A DNA stretch of 8,370 nt, taken from positions 1 to 8,370 of the forward strand of contig JAUWDN010000025.1 in NCBI GenBank assembly GCA_030608765.1, given 5' to 3'. Under the pieces are notes generated by a model. It ran no database searches, had not been told where the DNA came from, and was given only the letters and a program-made list of their open reading frames with translations. This DNA is from Promethearchaeota archaeon. Its GTDB lineage: Archaea > Asgardarchaeota > Lokiarchaeia > Sigynarchaeales > SOKP01. The translations under genes and the position numbers were made by a program. Positions 1 to 6,442 of this stretch are shown in pieces. Every line of letters starts with the position of its first letter. Within the stretch, counting starts at the first letter, position 1.

Positions 1-18
1 TAATTAAATTTGGTATTC

Positions 19-34
19 ATTTATAATTATAAAT
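19..34. repeat. 16-bp AT-only palindrome
   Basis: The 16 bases read identically on both strands. The element lies 24 bases past the stop codon of the repeat-protein gene, in its downstream flank. It could form a weak hairpin, but it contains only A and T and no clear T-tract follows on the minus strand. A terminator role is possible but not supported, and a chance palindrome in AT-rich DNA is as likely. Confidence 0.25.
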
Positions 35-57
35 AATTCACCAGAAGATTTTAGTAT

Positions 58-1539
58 TCAAGCAGGATGATCGTCCTTCTTCTTTTTCTCAATTTTTTCA
101 ATTTGGTTTTCAATTTTTGAACTAATACCTTTTATATCGGGTTTAAGTTCCATTCTTTCCAAATCTCGCTCTTTTTGCTTTTCTATAATGAAAGCTTTTT
201 CACTAATGGTGTTTTCGATGGCCTCACTAAATTTTTCGATTTCAGGCTTTATCTCCATTCTTTTCTTGTCCGTTTCTTTTTGTTTTTCAATTCTGAACGC
301 CTTTTCATCAATGGAAGATTTAATTGCTTGACTTGCTGATTCTAAATCAGGTTTAATTTCCATCCTTCGAGTATCATTATCTCGTTGTTTATCTCGTAAA
401 AAAGCTTTTTCCTGTATTGAATGGCTTATTTTTTCTGCCATTTTTTCAATATCTGGTTTTAATTCCCCTTTTTTTTCGTAAACTTCACGCTGTTTTTCCA
501 TTCTAAATGCTTTTTCAGCAATAGTAGTGCTAATTGCGCTGCTAGTTTTTAAAAAATCTGGTTTCATCTCCATCCGCTTGAGATCCTTCTCTCTTTGTGT
601 TTCTCTCACAAACGCTTTTTCCTTTATAGATTGAGAAATGCTCTCTCCTGTTTTGCTAATATCTGGATTTAAATCTTTTATTCTTCTGTCTTTATCTTTT
701 TGCATATCGATCCTAAATGCTTTTTCGTTGATGGATGCTTTAATCGCTTTTCCTTTTCCAGCTATATCTGGATGTAACCCTAATTTCTTCCCTTCTAATT
801 CTTTCCTTTTCTCGATTCTAAACGCTTTTTCGGCTACTGTTTTACTGATTGCTTCTCCGGTTTTCATTAAATCTGGTTTTAACTTCATTCTTTCGAGATC
901 GCTTTCTCTTTGCTTTTCTCTTAAAAATGATTTTTCCTCTATAGATTTACTTATAGCTTCGCTAGCAGTGTGAAGATCGGGTTTTAAATCATGCAAACTT
1001 GAAGTACTTTCTTTTTTTTTTTCAATCAAAAAAGCTTTAGTGTCAATGTTTTTACTAATTGCTTGTCCTGTGCTTTCAATATCGGGCTTTAATTTTAATC
1101 GTTGCGTGTCTGTTTCTCTTTTTTTTTCGATTAGAAAAGCTTTATCATCAATGATTTTACTAATTACTTCTCCTACGCCTCTAATATCGGGTCTTATATC
1201 CTTCCTTATCTGATCTTCTTCTTTATGCTTTTCTATCATAAATGCTTTTTCACTAATAGATTTTTCAATAGCTTCTCCAGTTTTTTCGATTTCTGGTTTT
1301 ATTTCCATTCTTTCTAAATCTCGTTCTCGTTGTTTTTCTCTCATGAAACTCTTTTCCGAGATCAATGAAGAAATCATAGCCTTGCTCTCTTCAAACGATG
1401 CTTTTCGTTCGTCTTCGAAACTTTTTAAGTAATTCTCTCTATCCTCCTTCTCTTTCTTATATAAATCATCGACAATCTTCTTTTGTTCTTCAATTTCTTC
1501 GGGAGTTAAAGGTTTTTCGTTTTCTTCCAATTTTCTCAC
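58..1539 (-). CDS. Charged helical protein of twelve 35-residue tandem repeats
   Basis: A 493-residue protein of no family I recognise. Residues 1-60 form a Glu/Lys-rich helical leader. Residues 61-480 are exactly twelve 35-residue repeats without insertion or deletion, and 13 charged residues follow. Within each unit Lys3, Phe5, Pro22, an acidic residue at 23 and Ile31 are invariant; positions 20, 24 and 35 are always hydrophobic and position 8 acidic. There is no Cys or Trp, signal peptide or membrane segment, so it is probably a soluble, elongated cytosolic protein. The hydrophobic positions favour an amphipathic helix around residues 18-40 of the period, joined by a very charged stretch. 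The start is GTG: an in-frame TAA sits directly before it, the next Met is residue 55, and a TATA-like box lies about 26 bases upstream. A scaffold or spacer role is inference. Confidence 0.85.
   Translation of the reverse strand: MRKLEENEKPLTPEEIEEQKKIVDDLYKKEKEDRENYLKSFEDERKASFEESKAMISSLISEKSFMREKQRERDLERMEIKPEIEKTGEAIEKSISEKAFMIEKHKEEDQIRKDIRPDIRGVGEVISKIIDDKAFLIEKKRETDTQRLKLKPDIESTGQAISKNIDTKAFLIEKKKESTSSLHDLKPDLHTASEAISKSIEEKSFLREKQRESDLERMKLKPDLMKTGEAISKTVAEKAFRIEKRKELEGKKLGLHPDIAGKGKAIKASINEKAFRIDMQKDKDRRIKDLNPDISKTGESISQSIKEKAFVRETQREKDLKRMEMKPDFLKTSSAISTTIAEKAFRMEKQREVYEKKGELKPDIEKMAEKISHSIQEKAFLRDKQRDNDTRRMEIKPDLESASQAIKSSIDEKAFRIEKQKETDKKRMEIKPEIEKFSEAIENTISEKAFIIEKQKERDLERMELKPDIKGISSKIENQIEKIEKKKKDDHPA
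100..1359 (-). repeat. Twelve in-frame 105-bp tandem repeats
   Basis: Twelve consecutive 105-base units encode residues 61-480 of the repeat protein, each exactly 35 codons long. Unit 1 lies at 1255-1359 and unit 12 at 100-204. The units have diverged in DNA but keep the protein pattern: Lys-Ala/Ser-Phe near the start, a charged middle, Pro-Asp/Glu at 22-23, then Ile31 and Ile/Val35. Strict length with diverged sequence points to long selection on the period rather than recent slippage. Units 1, 5, 8 and 10 share an Arg-acidic-x-Gln-Arg variant at positions 7-11, while most others have Ile or Met before the acidic residue. Confidence 0.92.
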
Positions 1540-1560
1540 TTAAGGAGTTAATTAATGGTT

Positions 1561-1573
1561 TTTTTAAATATAA
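1561..1573 (-). promoter_or_regulatory. Possible TATA box for the repeat-protein gene
   Basis: On the minus strand this reads TTATATTTAAAAA. Its centre is about 26 bases before the GTG codon, the distance expected for an archaeal TATA box when transcription begins at the start codon. No Shine-Dalgarno sequence is visible before the GTG, which fits a leaderless message. The surroundings are very AT-rich, so chance matches are common. Confidence 0.4.
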
Positions 1574-1708
1574 TATCAAAATTTGTATTTAATAATTTAC
1601 TTATCTAAGATTTAATAGATTTCAATATCTTAAATGTTCAAATTATCATATTTTTTAAAAGCAGAGAACTTTGGAATGGAACAAGAATCAGAACTTCGAA
1701 TAAGGGAG

Positions 1709-2452
1709 CTATTTTATTGGAATAGGTGCTAATGAATCATCCGATATCGTCCCCATTAAACTAATCATTGCAAGTCTCATAGAAAGCATTTCCATTACTT
1801 CTGTAAAAAGTTTTAAGTAAATATCAGAATCTTTTGTAATTTTAAAATTACTTGCTAAATCTTCATATTTATTTCTCAATTCTGTTTTAATTTTGTCTTG
1901 ATTGCTTAATGTAATAACTTGAGCCTTCATCCATTCATCAATAATTGTCTTAATTTTAATTTCAATCTCATCAAGAAGGGAATAAGAGATTTCTATATCC
2001 TTAGTGTTGTTTGCTCTGTCAAGATAGGCTTTATCTTGATACATAGGTCTAAGAAGTAACCCTAAATTAATTATAATAGGCTGAATTTGAAGTTTATCAA
2101 ATGAATCTGATAAAAGTCTCAGTATTTGTCTTTTTTGTGTTAATTGGGCGTAATCAATATATTCTTGAACAAACCTCATCAAGGCATTTTTTACTAGAAG
2201 CTCTTTAAAATCGCCTACGGATTCAACTCCAATATCTAACGTAGTTTCAATGCAGTAATAGACGGAATTCATAAAAGGTTTTACATTCTTAAAAATTGAA
2301 AAATAATTGATAAACTGGGTAATTTTACTTAAAATTTCCATCTTAAGATTATCTGAATCAAATAATTCATCAATCTTTTTATCCAAGTTATATTCTAACT
2401 CAGAAACCGATAAGAATTGTCTTATTTCAATATATTTTGATTCAAAATCCAT
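1709..2452 (-). CDS. Unrecognised 247-residue helical protein
   Basis: I do not recognise a family. The sequence reads as almost all alpha-helix, with amphipathic segments around residues 5-55, 80-135, 155-205 and 208-234, and only one Cys (residue 67). There is no signal peptide, convincing membrane span, nucleotide-binding loop or metal motif. The C-terminal 25 residues are the most hydrophobic, with a Met-rich helix followed by an Asp-Asp turn and a Pro-rich end. It lies between the STAND NTPase gene (293-base gap) and the repeat-protein gene (169-base gap), all on the same strand. The ATG is chosen because it is the first in frame and has a TATA-like box about 27 bases upstream. Full-length coding composition supports a real gene; a partner or adaptor role for a neighbour is only a guess. 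Confidence 0.8.
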   Translation of the reverse strand: MDFESKYIEIRQFLSVSELEYNLDKKIDELFDSDNLKMEILSKITQFINYFSIFKNVKPFMNSVYYCIETTLDIGVESVGDFKELLVKNALMRFVQEYIDYAQLTQKRQILRLLSDSFDKLQIQPIIINLGLLLRPMYQDKAYLDRANNTKDIEISYSLLDEIEIKIKTIIDEWMKAQVITLSNQDKIKTELRNKYEDLASNFKITKDSDIYLKLFTEVMEMLSMRLAMISLMGTISDDSLAPIPIK

Positions 2453-2745
2453 TATTAAATTTATTGAACCATCTTATTAAAAAAACATTATTTTAGCTTT
2501 ACAAAAAAGTAAATAGTTTAAGAAAAGCAATGAAAATTTATCGATGAAATCAAGAAATATAAAAAACACACACAACTAAAAAATCAGTAAAATCCACTTT
2601 TTTCCACTTAAATAAATTCCATATTTTTTTCCATTTAGTTGAAATTTTGGAATAAAATAAAACTGCTATTTTATTTTTTCTAGGTAATTGATCAACCCAA
2701 CTATCATACCACTTAATAGTGGAATTTCCGTTTGTCGAGGGGAAT
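2453..2745. other. Intergenic gap between NTPase and 247-residue gene
   Basis: No gene is supported here. It holds a perfect 9-bp inverted repeat (AATAAAATA at 2651-2659 and TATTTTATT at 2667-2675), a 5-bp GC-containing hairpin (CCACT at 2709-2713 with AGTGG at 2718-2722) 24 bases past the NTPase stop, and two six-base T-tracts on the minus strand (2578-2583 and 2561-2566). The T-tracts could end the NTPase transcript, since archaeal termination often uses T-rich stretches. A weak 70-codon frame with a TTG start crosses the gap and is treated as chance. Confidence 0.5.
2473..2485 (-). promoter_or_regulatory. Possible TATA box for the 247-residue protein gene
   Basis: On the minus strand this reads TTTTTTTAATAAG, centred about 27 bases before the ATG, again the spacing of a leaderless archaeal transcript. 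No Shine-Dalgarno site is seen before the ATG. The same arrangement before the next gene raises confidence slightly, but the AT-rich context keeps it tentative. Confidence 0.35.
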
Positions 2746-5700
2746 TTATTGATATTGTTCAAGCATTTTTGTTATTCTTTCTTTCCATACTAAGTTTGCA
2801 TTGTTATCAGGCGTTTTCAAGCCGTCCTGCCATATTTCAATGGCTTTTTCGATATCGCCGGAATATGCTAAAGCTTTTCCAAGGTCCAAATAATCTCTAG
2901 ATAAAGATTCCCTCATCGCTTCGCTAATGTCTTTAATTTCTAAGGATTGAAGAAATAGATTGAAATCGTTAATGGCTTCAGTGTACATACCCTCCATTAA
3001 GGCTAACCTTGCATAATATGGTTTTAAAAAGAAGGGTGAGGCATACGCCTTAACCCATGGATCATCTTCTAATTGTTCTAATTGTTCTCGAGCCGTATAT
3101 TTATTATTTTCTTCAAATGCAACTTCGAAAAGGTGAGCGTTAACATTCATTATCCAGCGAATAGCATGTTGATTCTTTTTGGGTCCGGTTGAATATTCCC
3201 GAAAATAACTAAAAGCATTCATTAAAACCTCTTTAAATTCTGATAAACGGCCTAATTTTCCATAATACCTTACTCTATATCCCACGATTGTACTGACAAA
3301 TTTCCCTACAGTATCAAATGCTTCAGAAGCATGTAAAGCACTTTTATCGAAATTCTCAACAGCTTCTTGAAAATTTCCCCGAAGATAATTTACGTAACCT
3401 ACATCATACTCTACTCTTGCAAGCTTTTTTAGATCATCTGGAGTCGGGTTTTTTATGTATTTCAACCATTTTTGTATGTAATCTTTTAAAATTGATTCAA
3501 CAGTTGATAAATCTGCACAATCTTTTCTCTTAACATTTGCGTATTTAGCTAATACTTCCATTTGAAGTAGATTTGCATCCTGATCAGACTTTAAAGCATC
3601 TAATAGTACTTTTTTGTTGCTACTAAAATTTAAGAAAGCTTCATAATATTGACGAAAAATGTCTTGATATTTATAAGCGAAAAATGTATGTAAATAATCT
3701 ATAGTTATGGGAGTTTCTGTCTTATCGCCAACAGCTACTAAATTCAGCAATGAACGGAGTAATGACTCTGCTTTTAGCTTATCGATTTTCATAAAAATTT
3801 CGTAAGTTAATGTTAGTTCTTCGAATACTTCATGTGTCATATCAAAATTTGTCTTTGCTATTAAATAATTTAAATCCACTAAAATCTCAGCCATCTCAAT
3901 CCAATTCGACGCTTTCATTAGATGGTACGGTAACTCAGAAAAGCCTCGAATATCCGTTCCATCCCATTCGTTTGCATCTCCTTGCGCTCTTGACTTAAAA
4001 TAATTCGCTAATTTCTGATGATATTCAATTTTAATCGCATCATTTTCCAAATATCTCCTTCTTACAGCATGAGATAATTGCTGATGAAAAAAATCTATGA
4101 AACCATCTCCCTCTTCCCCCAAAATCTTTAGATACATACTTAAACCGTGAAATAATTTAGCCCATAGATTAACTGGTAATTGTTTTTCATCATCTCTTCT
4201 TAAGAGTCCAAGCATTTCAGATTCCAATAATCCGGATCTAGAACATTCAATAAAAACTAGAGTATTTTCAACTAGAGTTTTGTCGTTATCTTTTTCAAGA
4301 CGTTCGAACATATCTTCAAATAGTCCTTGAATTGTATCTTTCATTCTTATTATTTCAGTTGAAATTAGCTCATATTGTGGGAATATCCTTAATTCTTCGC
4401 AAGCTATTTTTAAATATAGCGGTTTATATGATTCGTTTTTGGATAAAAGAGCCTCTAGTTGATCAATTTTGTTTTTTGAATCCCAACTCAAGTTTTTTCT
4501 ATATTCTCCGAGAGTTTCTTGAACTATTGTTTTTCGATCTTCTCTCGTTAGTTTTGTCATTTCAAACTCTATTAATTTTTTTAACCTTACTGATTCTAAG
4601 ACATCACCTCCCACTGTGCTAAGAACAATTTTGATTTCCGAAGGTAATTGGTTTGGAATCCAATTTAAACTGTGAGAATGATATTTCTCGTTTAATTGAT
4701 TCAAGGCATCAATAACTATCAATACTTTCTTTTTAATACCTGCTCCCTTTATTATCTGAAGAAAAGTGTCTCGTATTTGTTCGTACTCAGTTGGTAAATC
4801 TGTATATTCTGTAAGATCAAAGTGATTAATCAGTTCCTTGATGATTCGAATTAGGGTTTTATGAATGTCTACAGAATCTGGGCTTGCACCTACAAAATGT
4901 GGAATAATGAAAATATCATCATATTCTTCTGAACATTGAGAAACAAAATAAGATAATAATGCAGATTTACCGGTTCCGGGTTCTCCAAATATAACTAAAG
5001 GTCTGTCATTCATCTCTCTAACATAATTGTTCATGTAATGTAGAATATCTTTCCTTCCAATAAAGCGTCTGGTTATACTTAAAATAAAATTTTCATGAAA
5101 ACTTCTTTCGAATGCCACTTCATCAGTTTCTATTATCTCTTCTGGGTATACTTCAAGGATACTATGCCATATATCATTTAAAACTCTATCCTTGAATTCA
5201 TCTAACCCTTCGAGATATATAACGCCGTATTGATTAACGCATTCTTGGATTTTTTCATCAACAAGTGCTTTATATTTATCATTAGTTATTACATTATTTT
5301 CATCCAGAGATTTTTCTATATCATCCATTTCATTACTATTTAAAATATTTTTTAGGCTTTGACTAAGTTGAGACCAATTGAATTTTAATCCTTTATATAC
5401 TGCGGGGTAATTCAACATCAAATTCTTTTCCGCTCCTTCATACATTTCACGGATTTTCGTTTTAAGTCTTTTTAATTCTTTAACTGCTACTTCATTCTCT
5501 GCTTTTACATCTGAGAGTTTCAAACTCGGGACATCTTTAATAAATGAAGGATCTCTCAAATAAAAGAAAGCTCTTTCCTTCATATCAGGATTTTTCAAAA
5601 CACCATATAGAATCTCTAGTGCGGTAATTGAATAACCCTTTTTTAAACCTTTTAACCAGTCAAATCTCTTTTCGTCAGGGGTATCATATGATTCAGAAAC

Positions 5701-5964
5701 ATAACCGTATCGCTCTCCTAAAAGACCAATAAAGAACGGGCGACTTCGATCTATTTCGTCAAGGCAAATCTTAACAATCTGTCCTGTTTTAGCTTCTTCT
5801 TCAGTTACTCCCCAACGTAAATCAATATCAACTAGATATAAGCCTCTTTTTAGACATCGCTCCTTTAATTCTGGAAACACAAATCTAACGAGTAAATCTC
5901 TCTCAGAATGCATATCTCTAAAGGTAGAAGAGATGAATACTCGAATAGTTTTTAATCGTTTCAT
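2746..5964 (-). CDS. DUF4062 / STAND-type NTPase / TPR protein
   Basis: A 1072-residue signalling-type NTPase. Residues 6-145 match DUF4062: FISSTFRDMHSERD at 10-23, DIDLRWGVTEEE at 46-57, and GLLGERYGYV at 80-89. A helical linker follows, then FIGR at 301-304 leads into the NTPase: Walker A GEPGTGKS at 327-334, Walker B-like VLIVIDALNQL at 414-424, a VLST sensor-like strand at 447-450, and PLYLKI at 515-520. A winged-helix-like segment with FFHQQLSHAVRRRYL ends at 639. The rest is helical with TPR-like pairs near 852-885, 983-1010 and 1020-1050. This order resembles eukaryotic NPHP3; the N-terminal motifs also resemble TEP1. Known STAND proteins oligomerise with ATP after sensing a ligand through the C-terminal repeats; that mode here is inference. 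There is no membrane segment. The ATG is the first in frame and DUF4062 begins at once. Confidence 0.93.
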   Translation of the reverse strand: MKRLKTIRVFISSTFRDMHSERDLLVRFVFPELKERCLKRGLYLVDIDLRWGVTEEEAKTGQIVKICLDEIDRSRPFFIGLLGERYGYVSESYDTPDEKRFDWLKGLKKGYSITALEILYGVLKNPDMKERAFFYLRDPSFIKDVPSLKLSDVKAENEVAVKELKRLKTKIREMYEGAEKNLMLNYPAVYKGLKFNWSQLSQSLKNILNSNEMDDIEKSLDENNVITNDKYKALVDEKIQECVNQYGVIYLEGLDEFKDRVLNDIWHSILEVYPEEIIETDEVAFERSFHENFILSITRRFIGRKDILHYMNNYVREMNDRPLVIFGEPGTGKSALLSYFVSQCSEEYDDIFIIPHFVGASPDSVDIHKTLIRIIKELINHFDLTEYTDLPTEYEQIRDTFLQIIKGAGIKKKVLIVIDALNQLNEKYHSHSLNWIPNQLPSEIKIVLSTVGGDVLESVRLKKLIEFEMTKLTREDRKTIVQETLGEYRKNLSWDSKNKIDQLEALLSKNESYKPLYLKIACEELRIFPQYELISTEIIRMKDTIQGLFEDMFERLEKDNDKTLVENTLVFIECSRSGLLESEMLGLLRRDDEKQLPVNLWAKLFHGLSMYLKILGEEGDGFIDFFHQQLSHAVRRRYLENDAIKIEYHQKLANYFKSRAQGDANEWDGTDIRGFSELPYHLMKASNWIEMAEILVDLNYLIAKTNFDMTHEVFEELTLTYEIFMKIDKLKAESLLRSLLNLVAVGDKTETPITIDYLHTFFAYKYQDIFRQYYEAFLNFSSNKKVLLDALKSDQDANLLQMEVLAKYANVKRKDCADLSTVESILKDYIQKWLKYIKNPTPDDLKKLARVEYDVGYVNYLRGNFQEAVENFDKSALHASEAFDTVGKFVSTIVGYRVRYYGKLGRLSEFKEVLMNAFSYFREYSTGPKKNQHAIRWIMNVNAHLFEVAFEENNKYTAREQLEQLEDDPWVKAYASPFFLKPYYARLALMEGMYTEAINDFNLFLQSLEIKDISEAMRESLSRDYLDLGKALAYSGDIEKAIEIWQDGLKTPDNNANLVWKERITKMLEQYQ

Positions 5965-6076
5965 CTTATACTTTTATGTGTAAAATTAATTCAACTTATT
6001 ATTCCTTAGGATGATGGACTAAAAAAGTTTATGCGAGGAAAAAAAATAATAAATTTAGATGTTTTTATTATTTTGA

Positions 6077-6172
6077 GATTACCTAAGAATTAAGGAATTG
6101 CGCTATAAACAGTACATCTCGATTAAAGCTACAGAAGCCTTGGAAATGATTGGGATGAAAATATCTGAATAA
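6077..6172 (+). pseudogene. Possible decayed coding fragment
   Basis: A 31-codon open stretch ends in TAA and has a protein-like composition, including the stretch KATEALEMIGMKISE. The only start candidate near its beginning is TTG at 6098, and a TGA lies directly before position 6077. It could be the tail of a lost gene or simply chance. I cannot assign a family. Confidence 0.18.
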
Positions 6173-6219
6173 TAGGATAATGTGAGAGAAATTCAAACTT
6201 TAAAAAACTAACCTAGATT

Positions 6220-6372
6220 ATGGGCTTATTAGGGCTCATAATTGGGATGTTTTTTCTAATCTGGGGCGGTCAGCGGTATCTAAAAAAGATGATTGGCGTT
6301 ATTATCACCTCCATCGTACTTTTGGTTGTGTGTGGGTTTGACACTGGCATTAAATACTTCAGGATTTTTTGA
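6220..6372 (+). CDS. Small two-helix membrane protein (50 residues)
   Basis: An ATG-to-TGA frame encodes 50 residues: a hydrophobic glycine-rich helix (about 2-16), a short basic turn QRYLKK (18-23), a second hydrophobic helix (24-40), and a tail ending KYFRIF. This hairpin plan, with a positively charged loop that should face the cytoplasm, is typical of short archaeal and bacterial integral membrane proteins of unknown role. The stretch is visibly richer in G and C than the flanking DNA, which supports coding. No Shine-Dalgarno site is seen; a TTTAAAAAA run at 6199-6207 is somewhat close to act as a leaderless TATA box. It is divergent from the NTPase gene and convergent with the DUF362 gene. 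Function unknown. Later Met codons (10 or 24) would remove the first helix, so the first ATG is preferred. Confidence 0.62.
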   Translation: MGLLGLIIGMFFLIWGGQRYLKKMIGVIITSIVLLVVCGFDTGIKYFRIF

Positions 6373-6373
6373 T

Positions 6374-6401
6374 AAAAAAAGAGAGTTTAGAAAATTTCTA
6401 A
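6374..6401 (-). terminator. Hairpin plus T-tract after the DUF362 gene
   Basis: Bases 6387-6401 form a perfect 7-bp inverted repeat around one central base (TTAGAAA and TTTCTAA). Read on the minus strand it is followed, after six bases, by seven T residues (6374-6380). It begins 41 bases past the DUF362 stop codon. The arms are AT-rich, so the hairpin is weak, but a T7 tract alone is a plausible archaeal termination signal. The repeat is also just past the stop of the convergent small gene. Confidence 0.4.
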
Positions 6402-6442
6402 TCTGATCATAAAGAGAAGATATATGTGAACATTTCCTTCCA

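Noticed and set aside
638..973. A 111-codon plus-strand frame inside the repeat-protein gene
   Set aside because: It is antisense to the repeat array. The periodic Lys/Glu/Ile codons avoid stops on the opposite strand, giving a Leu/Phe/Ser-rich shadow with no independent start signal.
100..1359. Pentatricopeptide (PPR) repeats, suggested by the 35-residue period and an IKPD-like motif
   Set aside because: PPR motifs also recur at 35 residues and often end in GIKPD, but the helix A aromatic and Asn positions and the small-residue packing of PPR hairpins are missing and the units are far more charged. A PPR profile search would settle it.
100..1359. Beta-thymosin or WH2-like actin-binding repeats
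   Set aside because: The proline-acidic segment and short amphipathic helix are superficially similar, but no LKKT-type actin-binding motif appears in any unit.
100..1359. CRISPR-like array because of regular repetition
   Set aside because: The 105-base units are diverged, in frame and coding throughout, with no identical short repeats separated by unique spacers.
2550..2762. A 70-codon minus-strand frame overlapping the end of the NTPase gene
   Set aside because: It needs a TTG start inside the NTPase gene, has no ribosome-binding site, and its Trp/Lys/Asn-rich composition looks like translated AT-rich spacer.
4332..4622. A hydrophobic 96-codon plus-strand frame that could suggest a membrane protein
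   Set aside because: It is antisense to the NTPase domain of the large gene; the Leu/Phe-rich content is the mirror of Lys/Glu codons.
6001..6098. Long-range imperfect inverted repeat (ATTCCTTAGG at 6001-6010 and CCTAAGAAT at 6082-6090)
   Set aside because: The arms are short, carry an indel and are 70 bases apart. There is no transposase or target duplication nearby, so a mobile-element end is not supported.
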